Counted from the first letter of the stretch, positions 12,501 to 39,335 are shown. The stretch: DNA of 64,000 bases from Plazaster borealis (GCA_021014325.1 CM037462.1:13746501-13810500), one strand, 5' to 3'. Numbers and translations: made by a program. The notes: generated by a model from the sequence alone, not told the origin.

Positions 12501-14941
12501 TGCTGTACGCCTCCATTGTTTGACCTCAGAGATGCATGGAGGCCAATGCATGGGGGTCTATGGGTGCAATCGGATGGAAACAAAATACTTATATAAATTT
12601 TGTGTCCTTTCTTATTGTTTATTTCTTATTGTGTCTCTGTACTTGCTGGTACCCGTTGGAGACCAGTGGTTACCACTGAATTGGCCACCCAGTTGAAATA
12701 ATAAATAAATAAAGAAAGAAAGAAGAAAGAAAGAAATAAGATACTTTCTCCTCAAGACTCTCCTATAACTTCATTTTCAACCAGGTTTTCAATAAACACA
12801 CCATGCAACAATGTGAAAAACTGTCCTGTTTCCACCATACAAAGAGGGACAAAGGGTACTGGAATACATGCTCCTTATCTCCTAATTGTCCTTTTGTTGT
12901 TCAAAGGAGGATTACAAGACAACGATGTGCTGCCACCATTGTTTATCCTTTCATTCGGCATGTGAGACCAAGATTCGAAGTAAGAGCGAGATTCCAGCAT
13001 ACCATAGCTGACTGTCGACCATGGCCTATTCACAGTGAAGACATTCCATACTTTCTCGAAAGAGAACAAAAATCAGGGTGCATTTTATGGGACCTTTTGT
13101 TGTAATTACTTTGTTTAGGTCGGGTTTGATTGGGAAGATATTCTCTGAAATAAATAAAAAAATATATATCCGGTTGTTCTGAAAAAATAATAACAAGCAG
13201 AGGCACAGAATTTTGTTTGAGTACTTTCGGAAAGTGGTTACGGATTGGTCTTTTATGGGCTCGACAGGGCTTCAGGTGGACGGGGGCCTAAAAGGATATG
13301 GGTCTTTTTAAGCACACACATACCCTTCCTAAGCGTTGGAGGCATAAACAAGTCTGTGGAGACGAGGCGTCAGGGTTAAAAACTTATTGAATCAATGCTG
13401 ATTTTGCGTCGGGATACCAATACACTGATGTGCGTTTTAGCACTGTACAGGGCTGTGTACTCGGTACTTTCCTGAGCCCTGTGAAAAAAACACAAAGGCA
13501 TCGGCAAAGGTTGTGGGTTCGAATCCCAACCGAGTAATATGCCTGTGGATCTTTTTCACCGGACTTCAGGAAAGTACTCATTAATGCTCACCAAACAATG
13601 GAGGGTCTTTGGCTAGGGTCTTTATCTGCAAAATCTGACCAGACGCAAGTTCCAACTGCTGCATGTGATCTTTCTGAAAGTCAACAAAAAACAACAAGAT
13701 AATTGCTAAAGTCTGTGTCCATCTCTAGGCTCTCTCTGTCCAAACAAAGCCAAAACTGTGAAAGAGGTAAGGTCGTCGGTTGGACTCCTCCAGTGCAGTG
13801 CAACAGCTACTGTTGCCTACACAGGGCTAGGTCGTCCTCTGCTAAAAAGGGACAAGCATTCACAACATTTTACAAAATGCACAATGACATTTCATAGACG
13901 ATAAATCTCCTGCAAATAATGTATTTCTGAAGCCATGTTTGCACTGGACTTTTTTGGGGTAAACTAACCGAGCAAATGGGTAATTTGACCATTTTAAGTC
14001 CAATGTGAACAGCCGGTTCGTTCAAGAAACAACAATCCATTCTTGATTTCCAAAAAAAAAGGAGTACAGCGCCCCAGTTACTGGGTCTTACTACTTTAGT
14101 AGTACTACGAGTACAGTATTTCTAGCTAAAAACAAGTTACATACTACTCTACTCTAGTACGTTATAGGTAGTGGGCTAGTTCAGAACTACTCCTAGAACT
14201 GCAAGGTTCGTTCCATTTTAAGTCCAATGTGAACAGCCGGTTCGTTCAACGAACAACAATCCATTCTTGAAGTCAAAATTTCAAAAAAAAGTAGTACAGC
14301 GCCCCAGTCACTGGGTCTTTTAGACGCAGTAACTGGAGCGCTGTACTCCTACTGTGTACTAGAGTACAGTATTTCTAGCTAAAAACTAGTACATACTACT
14401 CTAGTACGTTATAAGTAGTGGGCTAGTTCCAAACTACTCCAATCCTAGTCCTAGAACTATGAGGTTCGTTCTGCTATCGTCTCCACGAACGACGATAGCG
14501 GAACGAACAAGATAGTTCTAGTAGTAGGCCCTAGTTCAGAACTAGCCGCACTACTCACTAGGTGTGGCCAAGCGGAGCTAGTAGAGGGCCAATTCCGAAC
14601 CACCAAAAAAGCAGGCAATGTAACCCCTTACCTAGACCCAGGCAGTAACTGGGGCGTTGTACTGTCGAACTAGACCGCAGATGTGAATTTTTTTTTTAAT
14701 AGAAAACTTAGAAGTACAGCGCCCTAGTTATTGGGTCTACCCCTCACCCCATCCCACCAGCTCATACCTTAACAGGGTTGAGTTGAAACAGTCTCCGTCT
14801 TTGAGGTTCTCCAGACGAAACTCTTTCCCTTTCAACAAAATCGCTGCTCTCTGATTTGTGAAGCAGAGGTTCCGCCAAAGATGCTAGTTGAATCCAAGCA
14901 GCAATGAGGATGCCCAACAATAATGTTGACCACAACGACAT
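418..14941 (-). CDS. P4HTM: Transmembrane prolyl 4-hydroxylase, 3' end beyond window
   Basis: Nine exons join in phase on the minus strand: 14941-14768, 13673-13592, 12393-12218, 10705-10532, 9799-9681, 6081-6024, 5214-5078, 2451-2361 and 539-418, giving 377 codons plus 2 nt. The order is an N-terminal hydrophobic segment, the motif EIPGFLSEEEC, two EF-hand loops (about residues 139-150 and 180-191), then the 2-oxoglutarate/Fe(II) dioxygenase fold with GGHFHAHYDS (iron ligands H274 and D276) and GGETAFPVADN. This order matches animal P4HTM, an ER enzyme that hydroxylates proline using Fe(II), 2-oxoglutarate and O2. The distal iron histidine and the 2-oxoglutarate-binding lysine should lie in the next exon, off the left edge. 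An in-frame stop at 14950-14948 fixes the first ATG. Introns are packed with repeats. Family assignment is by recalled similarity; substrate is not inferable here. Confidence 0.93.
909..1117. repeat. Foldback repeat, about 200 bp
   Basis: The left arm (GGGGCTGTGTCATCATGA, TACATGGAATTATGAACTCT, CCCAGTTACTGCA) is matched inverted by the right arm, ending GACACAGCCCC. Arms of about 80 bp, loop about 40 bp. P4HTM intron 8. Confidence 0.85.
1884..2234 (-). mobile_element. MITE-A copy 1, full length
   Basis: About 350 bp bounded by TTAA. Inner ends read AGGCATCGTACACGTTTGG and its inverse CCAAACGTGTACGATGCCT. No coding capacity. Lies in P4HTM intron 8. The usual central hairpin is mostly deleted here. 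Confidence 0.85.
2361..2451 (-). CDS. P4HTM: P4HTM exon 8: GGET strand
   Basis: Residues 307-337: RFLTILYYLDETQDGGETAF then PVADNETFSEE. This is the strongly conserved tyrosine-rich strand and GGET loop of prolyl 4-hydroxylases. Donor GTAAGA, phase 2 in, 0 out. Confidence 0.95.
3476..4394. repeat. Inverted-repeat element with a second foldback nested inside
   Basis: Outer arms of about 49 bp at 3476-3524 and 4346-4394 (AGCATTAGTGCGGAG ... CCTGTGGACTGATGGAATAG) face each other. Between them sits a separate foldback at 3531-3889. No long gene recognised inside. Confidence 0.75.
3531..3889. repeat. Foldback with GGCTGCATCCGAATTGGCGGC ends
   Basis: Terminal inverted repeats of about 30 bp surround GCTACAGCTA-type repeats. 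A short relative lies at 27827-27944, where the ends are GGCCGTATCC and GGATACGGCC flanked by TAG on both sides. Confidence 0.78.
4694..4941. mobile_element. MITE-D copy, P4HTM intron 7
   Basis: Ends GGCCCAATGTCCTGGCTCTG and AGCCATGAAATTGGGC. It contains TTGACGTAAGCGCGGAATTC exactly as in the 8157 copy. Confidence 0.8.
5078..5214 (-). CDS. P4HTM: P4HTM exon 7: HxD iron-binding motif
   Basis: Residues 262-307. VVYYERGGHFHAHYDS contains the catalytic HxD facial triad (H274, D276). LPCSHT matches a conserved cysteine segment. Donor GTAGGC, phase 2. Confidence 0.95.
6024..6081 (-). CDS. P4HTM: P4HTM exon 6: start of dioxygenase fold
   Basis: Residues 242-261: VTALTGLPGDIVKHSESLQ, aligning with the family stretch leading into the first iron-binding strand. 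Only 58 nt, with TTTTTTCAG acceptor and GTGAAT donor. Phase 2 in, 0 out. Confidence 0.9.
6176..6552 (-). mobile_element. SINE-L copy with internal deletion
   Basis: Tail, body (CACCATGCAATGGTTTACAA) and part of the head (GGACTCGTACCCACACTCTG) are present. About 40 bp between body and head are missing. P4HTM intron 5. Confidence 0.8.
6684..6832 (+). mobile_element. MITE-B fragment
   Basis: Left half only: GTTAAAGAGTCCAATA then AATAACAAACCTGCGAG and a CCCCCTTATGTTTTC segment. P4HTM intron 5. Confidence 0.6.
7116..7306 (+). mobile_element. MITE-C copy, P4HTM intron 5
   Basis: About 190 bp. The left end is CCAATTTCAAAAAGCTGTTAAG, close to the consensus CAATTTCATAAAGCTGTTAA, and the right end is TTTATGAAATTGGGCC. 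Further copies: 19163-19356, 20974-21170, 33132-33315, 59892-60086. Fragments: near 3281 and 48095. Confidence 0.8.
7372..7763. repeat. Long foldback element with TTAA ends
   Basis: About 390 bp that folds on itself almost end to end. Outer ends are AGGGACACGTTGCCTTGG and the inverse of it, and the middle pairs TCCGCCATTTTGT with ACAAAATGGCGGA. No coding capacity. P4HTM intron 5. Confidence 0.85.
8157..8387. mobile_element. MITE-D copy, P4HTM intron 5
   Basis: GGGCCCAATTTCATGGCTCT end and its inverse AACCATGAAATTGGGC. The interior is full of GCTTACG/CGTAAGC pairs. Further copies: 4694-4941 and 35321-35552; a fragment is at 46276-46420. Confidence 0.8.
8652..8985 (+). mobile_element. MITE-A copy 2, left end truncated
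   Basis: It starts inside the element at a TTCTCATTTGGTGTATCCC segment and keeps the right terminal repeat GTACGATACC-TTTAA. P4HTM intron 5. Confidence 0.82.
9386..9635 (+). mobile_element. SINE-P: other tRNA-like repeat
   Basis: GGCGGTCCGGTTGGCACAGT, then CCCCGGTTCAAAATCCGCC gives a head with matching 3' stem (GGCGG/CCGCC). The body has GTGGGTTGGGTTTTCAGTCC. A diverged relative lies at 47607-47690. P4HTM intron 5. Confidence 0.6.
9681..9799 (-). CDS. P4HTM: P4HTM exon 5: linker between EF-hands and dioxygenase fold
   Basis: Residues 203-242, LKKWVLEHCKNDNS to LTDLREK. It matches the P4HTM segment with a conserved tryptophan (here QQAWLNFG) just before the catalytic fold. Donor GTAAGT, phase 0 in and 2 out. 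Confidence 0.88.
10234..10526 (+). mobile_element. SINE-L copy without head, touching P4HTM exon 4 donor
   Basis: Begins at CCTTCGGATGGGACGTTAAG and runs to a tail of seven ATT units. The tail ends at the sixth base of the exon 4 donor (minus strand). Confidence 0.86.
10532..10705 (-). CDS. P4HTM: P4HTM exon 4: EF-hands
   Basis: Residues 145-202. The exon starts VLDAEELL, completing EF-hand 1 (E150 at loop position 12). It then carries a second full loop, DLDGDGALNLQE (residues 180-191). Both loops keep Asp/Asn at positions 1, 3 and 5 and Glu at 12, so calcium binding is likely. The donor is GTCAGT, and its +6 base already belongs to the ATT-repeat tail of a neighbouring SINE. Confidence 0.95.
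10762..11110 (+). mobile_element. SINE-L variant copy (second body type)
   Basis: Head with GCCGAGTGGTATAGTAGTGC and GGGTTCGAATCACGGTC, then the body TAGCTTGGTGCGCTACATAC. It lies just upstream of the P4HTM exon 4 acceptor, so exon 4 has SINE-L sequence on both sides. Confidence 0.8.
11118..11388 (+). mobile_element. MITE-A copy 3, diverged and right-truncated
   Basis: The left end TTAAAGGCAGGGTATACTTT and body match the family, but it is cut at a run resembling the AAAAGAACCCAG segment of SINE-L. P4HTM intron 3. Confidence 0.75.
11630..12063 (-). mobile_element. SINE-L copy, full length
   Basis: tRNA-Leu-like head on the minus strand (TCGTGGCCGAGTGGATAAGA, GGGTTCGAGTCCCGGTCGTG), then the family body GGGACGTAAAGCC... 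and an ATT-rich tail. P4HTM intron 3. Confidence 0.85.
12218..12393 (-). CDS. P4HTM: P4HTM exon 3: EIPGFL motif and first half of EF-hand 1
   Basis: Residues 86-144. It opens with EIPGFLSEEECGHIKELA, the conserved entry to the catalytic chain, and ends in IDSNGDE, the first six positions of a canonical calcium loop (D139, N141, D143). The intron cuts this loop between positions 6 and 7. Donor GTAAGA, phase 0. Confidence 0.93.
13592..13673 (-). CDS. P4HTM: P4HTM exon 2: luminal linker
   Basis: Residues 59-86, from KDHMQQLELASG to AKDPPLF. This fits the stretch preceding the EIPGFL motif in P4HTM. Acceptor CTTTCAG, donor GTGAGC, phase 0 in and 1 out. Confidence 0.85.
13985..14470 (+). repeat. 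Tandem duplication of about 230-250 bp in P4HTM intron 1
   Basis: TTTTAAGTCCAATGTGAACA at 13992 and again at 14216 begins each unit. Both continue through a GTACAGCGCCCCAGT box and AGAGTACAGTATTTCTAGCT to TAGTGGGCTAGTTC. Units differ by small indels. Confidence 0.82.
14768..14941 (-). CDS. P4HTM: P4HTM exon 1: start codon and N-terminal hydrophobic segment
   Basis: Residues 1-58. ATG at 14941-14939 has A at -3 and an in-frame TAA nine bases upstream. Residues 2-22 (SLWSTLLLGILIAAW onward) form a hydrophobic helix very near the N-terminus, which reads like a signal peptide or short signal-anchor. The exon ends after NPVK with donor GTATGA, phase 0. Confidence 0.88.
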
Positions 14942-15395
14942 GATGATTTATATGTATACATTTATAAAGGATTGCATCGAAAGAATGTTATTTAGGGTTT
15001 AACCTTGTGTGATGGTATATTACTCTATTTGTATAGGCCGCGCCTACACCACCCAGCGCTTTCCCCAAATGTGGAGGAAAAGTACAGTGACAATCTACGT
15101 TGCATTCATTTCATGTTGAACTGAACGTTGCAGTACACTGCTGCACTGGTAATGTACACATGGAACAGATGCATCGAACTGGATATATTATGGCATGTAA
15201 GAACTGCATCAGTGTTTGTCCATTTTGAACCATCCCAACAAAAGTTTACAGAGTACCTTCAGTCCTTCACATCTAGACTTTCCAAAACGCTGTCCACCAC
15301 GGGTCGATCTATGTTTACTATTTGCATAGCCGCCAACGTAAAGGGCGACTGATGAAAATATCAGCGCGAGATTCTGGTTGGTCCGGGGCGTTGCG

Positions 15396-15711
15396 TAAGT
15401 TATGTATGTACACTGTCTTTTGGTAACAGCTCAAGATCAGTGTCCACATTTTGTGTGATTCAACATATGCATGAACAAACAAACCTGTGAAAGTTTGAGC
15501 TCAATTGGTCATCGAGATCACGAGAAAATAGTGAAAAGAGACCTTATGTGTTTTCTTTTTTTTCAAAACAACGCGCGTGATAAAAACTATTGTTTTACTC
15601 ATTTCTCAGAAACGGTAGCATTTTAGGCAGAAATATTTTAAGGAACCCTTTCAACGGGTGTGTGAATCTGTGAACATTTGTGTTTTTCGATCTTACCAAT
15701 AGTGTACAGTG
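15396..15711 (+). mobile_element. MITE-B-like copy, ends diverged
   Basis: Shares the ACAAACCTGTGAAAGTTTGAG body and the CCTTATGTGTTTTC segment with the copy at 38984. Ends are TGTACACTGTCTTTTGG and ACCAATAGTGTACAGTGT, and its right end merges with a MITE-A. Confidence 0.7.
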
Positions 15712-16040
15712 TATTAGCATAACAACTTACTTGGTAACAAGCAACGGAGAGCTGTTGATTGATAGTATAAAACATTGTAGGAAACGACTCCCTCTGAAGT
15801 AACGTAGTTTTTGAGAATGGGGTAATTTCTCACTAAAATAAGAAAAACTTCTTGCAAGAAGTTTTTATTCCTATCTGAAAGCACACGTACAAGGGTGTTT
15901 TTTCTTTCATCATTTTCTTGCAACTTCAATGACCAATTGAGCCCAAATTTTCACAGGCTTGTTATTTTATGCATGTGTTGGGATACACCAAGTGAGAATA
16001 CTGGTCTTTGACAATTACCAAACGTGTACGATGCCTTTAA
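15712..16040 (-). mobile_element. MITE-A copy 4, joined to a MITE-B-like end
   Basis: The body and one terminal repeat (GTACGATGCCTTTAA) are intact. The other end is replaced at about 15712 by the AGTGTACAGTGT end of a MITE-B-like copy, suggesting recombination or nested insertion. It keeps the CTTCTTGCAAGAAG central hairpin. Confidence 0.78.
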
Positions 16041-17752
16041 TGATACCTTTATATAAAATTAGAGTGTAGTTTTGGATGTTTCGCTTTTAACAGATTCTCG
16101 GTAGTCCAGCATTTCCTTAGTTTGTTTTTTGTACATTTAGTTCATAAATAAATCACTACAACTGGAAAAAAACTTTCAAAACAAACTTTGGAAAAATGTA
16201 TTTCAAGACAACAGCACGATTCCCTTTATTGACATTCCCGAAGTGAAATAGTACCCAAGAGAAGTTTACCTTCATTACCATTAATTCCAGTGTGAGGCTA
16301 TAGAGTACAACTGTGACAGCTTTTTAAGTAAAAGTGAAGTACATAAGTTCTGCTGCCTACGGAGTTCTTGATTTGCCATTCAACTTTCAGGATCCTGTCA
16401 TCTCGAGATAAAAATACCCCCAGTTTCTACAAAAGTTGAATGGCACCTCAAGAGCTCCGTAGTCGTTGACAGACAGGAGTGTACATCAATTCAACATTTT
16501 AAACGTGCACTAAAGATAGTTCCCACTTGTCGTAATCAAGTCGGCCATCTTTTACGGGCACAACTATCTGTTTTGCATGCCGTGCGCGTGAGTTTTAGTA
16601 AACTACTAGCGTTAGTCCGTGAACCACTTTTGGCTGTGTATACAAATTAGAACGCTTATGACGCATGCTCAAAGCCAAAACCCAAGTTGCCGGTAAAGAT
16701 GGCGTTCATCTGGGAACTATCTATAGCATTATTAATAGTATTAATAAGTATTAATAAATGCTCATGAAGTTAGTATTTTGTTTGTTGTATCATTAAGTCA
16801 TATCACAGGCATGATACTTGGTCCTTGGGGGAAAAAATGTAGGAACATTTTATTTGAGTAAAAGGGGTGACCATGGGCAAACAAAATAGAAATCAGGAAG
16901 AACATCATGCACGCATCACGAAGATGGAAGATCATAAAACTACTGTTGAGCTACACACGAATCTATTTAGTCAAATTAACTGTATTTCAAAATATGACCA
17001 ATGGGCTTTTACTTAAACACAACAAATTAGGCAACTTAAATTTAAATTCCCCAATGGAGGTGCATTTTACTAAGGAAAAAATACTGCCTTGCCCTTACAA
17101 GACCGAAGTATCAGGCCTGCACGGATGTTCACAAGACAACAATAAATATGTCAATATGCATATAAAAGGTAGAGCCATACTTTGCATATTAACCCCGAAA
17201 ACAAATTGTGTGATTTCTATTCGAAAGCCTTCTTACTACAAAAAATAGTAATGGTAGGCAGCATCCTGCGAATTTCATCGGAAGTGACCCCGTTGATAAG
17301 AAATTAACAAAAGTACATGTATGTCGAAAAAATGTGGATCTCCAAAGATCGCCTAAAGACGTTATTTGGAGATGCGGTTGGTACCCGCTATCACCTCGCT
17401 AGACGTAGATGGATTCGAAGTTCTTGATGAAAATACTGTGACAGTTGTTTTGCTGTGTTTCTCAGGAAGTAGACACAGTATTCAACCGAAACATTCACAG
17501 GCGACTTTCATTGTATCTGTCTTGATAACTTTGCCTATAAATCAACAATATGTTGACAATTTTTTTTAAGACCCTACCTTTAAGGTATAAATGTCAAGTT
17601 TATAAACTGAAGAAATTACAGATTGAAAACGGACAAACCGTAGAAATATATTCTTTTTATACACAATGACATTGCAATATACTTATATACACAGTATACA
17701 TTGTACTAAACGTGTATAAGGTTATTTTAACAATACATAATGCAGCTGCGGA

Positions 17753-17887
17753 GGTAGACCCAGTAACTGGGGCGCTGTACTCGTTTTTTCGAATTTTGAT
17801 ATTATCGGTCGACCGATAATGTCAAAATTCGAAAAATAATGTCAAAATTCGAAAAAACGAGTACAGCGCCCCAGTTACTGGGTCTAC
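17753..17887. repeat. 135-bp palindrome with CCCAGTAACTGGGGCGCTGT ends
   Basis: TAGACCCAGTAACTGGGGCG at the left is exactly inverted at the right. Inner arms pair CGAATTTTGA with TCAAAATTCG, and a TCGGTCGACCGA core sits left of centre; the TCAAAATTCG segment is duplicated on one side. The ends match the boxes in P4HTM intron 1. Confidence 0.88.
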
Positions 17888-17934
17888 TGCGGAGGTATAT
17901 GTTTTATGTGACTTGGTAAGCCTCAATATAGATA

Positions 17935-18075
17935 AGTTTCATAAAATTTGGGGGATGAACAAAGCAAAATGGACTAGAACGGGAGTTGAACCTGTGACCT
18001 CCGGATTAACATGCCGGTACTCTACCAACTGAGCTATATCTAGCCCTAATCTTGGTCATCTCCCTATTTTGTCAA
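17935..18075 (-). mobile_element. SINE-T copy
   Basis: On the minus strand: GCTAGATATAGCTCAGTTGG, CCGGCATGTTAATCCGG and GGTTCAACTCCCGTT, a tRNA-like head. The anticodon loop is not canonical (9-nt loop), so this is a SINE head rather than a working tRNA. Confidence 0.78.
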
Positions 18076-19162
18076 TATATTTTGTAGTAATAACAAAATC
18101 TGATATTTTATAGCTGTGATGCAACTACTTCAAACCGAAATACAAGATCATTGTCAAACTAACAGGTCCGTTGTTCAGTGAATTTTAAACAATACAAACT
18201 TGGGAAAATTTCAGAGCATGGAGGTATAGGTACAAATCAGATATTATAGCTATGACGAGACTACTTTAACCACTCCAAATCAACACTACCATTCATTACG
18301 ATAACCTTTTTTTTTAAAAGAAGTAAAGAACAATTCATTTGTTATATTCTTTAAATTAATTTCAAGGGATACTTTCTAAAAGAAGAAAAATGAAACGGAT
18401 AAAATGGACAACAATAACATAAAGGATAAATAGGAAAACTTTCAAAAATATATATGTTTACTTTTCAGTTCCACATTGTTCAGCGACACTAACTCCAAGC
18501 TGTTATTGATGTACATTTTGCTAAGTAGGGTCTACTCCAATGTTACAATGTACATATCTCATACATTGTGTCCATTGTCCAATAATTGTTCATTTATTTT
18601 TTATCTAAGAACTTTCTACTTTTTGCTAAAGGTTTCAGAATTTGCTTAAAAATATTTCCGATATTACATTCAAACTCTCAATGAACACCCTGTATGTGGC
18701 ATCCTTACTAAAGGATGTAGGCCAATTGGCCCTTCCAACAAAATATGCTAACTATTACAATCACGCATGCATACAGTAGGCAGATGCACAAACGCGTATG
18801 CCTCACGCCACCATCAGCCCCCATACAAGAATGAATATCGTGTATTGCAAAAATTGTCCTCGCTAGTTTTGTACTTTGACCCAATTCCCCTGTGACGTCA
18901 TCAACACAATAATCTTGGTTGCGACATCTTGGGAGTCAATGCCCCCGTGTGTAATACAGTGTAGTGCGCATTTTCAGGTGACGTGGCTTTTGCACGCTTA
19001 CCATAATTTTTACGTGCAACTCAACTATCAGACAACAGCTGCATGTGACGTTGGTGGAAGGGGTCAACAGTTACTCATTGAGCAAGAATTTGAAGGAACA
19101 ATGTAAAAACCACATACATGTAACTATACGTCAAATGGCATTTTTGGCCGGTAACCTAGGCC

Positions 19163-19356
19163 AAATTTCATAAAGCTGTTAAGCACAAAAATGTGCTAAG
19201 CACTGATAAAAATCTTGCTTGGCAGGAACAGGTTACCAGCCAAAAATGTTATGTAATGTACACTACTAGTATGTGACTGGTACCCTGCTAAATTTTGCTC
19301 AGCATATAAATTTATCAAGCAAGTTTTTCTGCTTAACATCGCTATAAAATTGAGCC
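19163..19356 (+). mobile_element. MITE-C copy near CTH 3' end
   Basis: GGCCAAATTTCATAAAGCTG at left, ATAAAATTGAGCC at right. The interior is inverted relative to the 20974 copy. Confidence 0.75.
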
Positions 19357-19994
19357 TAGTTTCTAAAAACACCTTTCTTCCCAAAGTGAAGTGAAGTGAA
19401 GTGCTCCGTAGCACTATGTAACTGGTCCTTTGTGTACATTGTATATTGTATACTGATGTGGAGAAAACAAGATCTCATGGTAGTTATGGAACAAGCTGCT
19501 TTGCGGTATGATGACTTCCCCTTCACAGCAAGGAGTCGGGAACCTACAAAAGACAACAATGTAAATTTCATGTATGATAATAATAATCATAATTATTTTG
19601 GGGGCTTATATTTATCCTTACTACCAGCTGAGTAGCTGAAGCTGAGAAGCTGAGAAGGACGCGACTACAACATTGTTGAGCAGCGGGCATGTGAAAGCAG
19701 CTTTTGGCAGCAAGCCACATCAACCCAAATATGACAACAGAGCACAGCCAGAGATTTAAACTATTTGACATAAAACTTATAAATCTTCTTTACCCTTGGA
19801 CCCCAATCCCCCTTAACCCCAACCCCAACTTGTACCTCATAAGTTTCTAAGGCCCTATAAGACTAAGGGCTGTTCACAATTATTAACATTTTCAAAAGTC
19901 TAAACTGTTTCAGAACCCTCCTACCTCCCCCCCCCCTCCCCCACCTAAAAGTGTACACAAGAATATGTTGAATTCTTCCCTGCTATTTTGTGTT

Positions 19995-20290
19995 CGCCTG
20001 TGAAAATTCGGGCTCAATTGGTCATCAAAGTTGCAAGAAAATGATGAAAGAAAAAACACCCTTGTTGTACAAATTTGTGTGCTTTCAGATAGGAATAAAA
20101 GGCTTCTTGCAAGAAGTCTTTTATTATTTTAGTGAGAAATTACCTCTTTCTCAAAAACTGCGTTACTTCAGAGGGAGTCGTTTCTCACAATGTTTTATAC
20201 TATAAACAGCTCTCCGTTGCTCGTTACCAAGTCAGTATTTATGTTAATATATATTTTTAGTAATTACCAAACGTGTACAGTGCCTTTGAA
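19995..20290 (+). mobile_element. MITE-A copy 5, left-truncated, beside CTH exon 8 donor
   Basis: Body from the GTGAAAATTCGGGCTCAATT segment to the right end GTACAGTGCCTTTGAA. It ends 25 bp from the end of CTH exon 8, on the donor side. Central hairpin reads CTTCTTGCAAGAAG with flanking G/C changes. Confidence 0.82.
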
Positions 20291-20315
20291 AAAAACCAGA
20301 ATAATAATGACTTAC

Positions 20316-38354
<18,039 letters not shown>

Positions 38355-38983
38355 GATGATTATAAGATTATTGTGTATTAATTAAGTGGTTGTTGTTTCA
38401 AAATCGGTGATGAATAAAGCATCAGAAATTACACGATCGATTTTTTGGCAGCCAACTCGAGTCAGCCACGCCGTATGCAGTCAGGTAGTACTTTCGCTGG
38501 TGACAGTGTTTTTAATAAACCCGGCTGCCGGCGCGCACCTGACTTATATTCACATACACTGATGATGATGCAACAACACGCCACACTGCCAGTGTTTACA
38601 TCATTGATCGCCGCTGCGCCGGTAGGTGTGTATTATTGCACGTGTTTGATTGGCCAACAACAACAAGGCACACTGCGAGATTCTGCAACGTCATGCACAC
38701 GGTGTATTTTGGGAGGAGGGGTGAAGATCTTTCTAGACTAGGGACACCTTCCAGAAATTCGTCCGATGGCGTAAAAATGTTGACAGAAAGACCAAATACC
38801 TCTAAAAAAGTGAAACTGTGTTCAATTTGCGAAAAGATACTTGTGGAATAAGCTAAGAGTTATAATTTTAATGTGCCCGCCCCGCGTCCCCGCCCTCAAC
38901 ACGCCCCCTTATGTATCAGTTTAGAAATGGGTTTTTTTAATTTTTGTCAATTTCCCCCCAAACAGTCACTTTGTTTTACACCT

Positions 38984-39335
38984 TAAAGGGTGTGTACAAC
39001 ATTGGTAATTGCCAAAGACCTGTATCCAAACTCGATGTGACCCAACATACATGAAATAACAAACCTGTAAAAGTTTAAGCTAAATCGGTCTTCGGAGTCA
39101 TGAGCAACAGTGGAAAAAAACCCTTATGTGTTTTAACTTTTTTTTCAAACATCGGAATTTATCCTGCAGGATAAATACTATTATTTTAATCATTTCGTAA
39201 AAACTTTGGCGTTTCAAGCAAAACTATTTCAAGGGAAGTTTTCTACCATGACCATCTTTATTCCGTGTAAGTTGTGCAAATCTGTGAGCGTATTTATATT
39301 TTCATTCTTACCAATGTTGTACACACCCTTTAACA
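38984..39335 (+). mobile_element. MITE-B copy, TTAA-flanked
   Basis: About 350 bp with ends AGGGTGTGTACAACATTGG and its inverse TGTTGTACACACCC. The interior is distantly like MITE-A (ATGAAATAACAAACCTG). It sits in the CTH-GLDC divergent region. Confidence 0.8.

Larger units (their letters stand above)
14942..20315. other. Gap between P4HTM start and last CTH exon seen
   Basis: This holds the P4HTM 5' leader and promoter and, somewhere, the CTH terminal exon and 3'UTR, none of which I can place firmly. Repeats seen are a MITE-B-like copy (15396-15711) abutting a MITE-A (15712-16040), a near-perfect palindrome (17753-17887), a SINE-T (17935-18075), a MITE-C (19163-19356) and a truncated MITE-A (19995-20290). 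The remainder, mainly 16041-17752 and 18076-19162, shows no coding pattern I recognise. Confidence 0.6.

Noticed and set aside
12803..13105. 100-codon plus-strand open frame in P4HTM intron 2-3 region
   Set aside because: Both strands read open in part, but neither gives a recognisable protein; possibly an old transposon fragment, not supportable.
14960..14968. TATAAA near the P4HTM start codon
   Set aside because: It is about 20 bp before the ATG, too close to serve as the TATA box for a normal leader.
16907..17248. 113-codon plus-strand open frame
   Set aside because: No family resemblance, AT-rich, no splice or promoter context; chance length is plausible.
17966..18042. tRNA gene on the minus strand
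   Set aside because: Good D- and T-arm look, but the anticodon loop is not 7 nt with U33, and the flanks match two other SINE-T copies.
19593..19649. CTH terminal exon candidate
   Set aside because: Acceptor CTTCTCAG and phase fit, but the 18-residue tail has no similarity to known tails and part of it is microsatellite-like.
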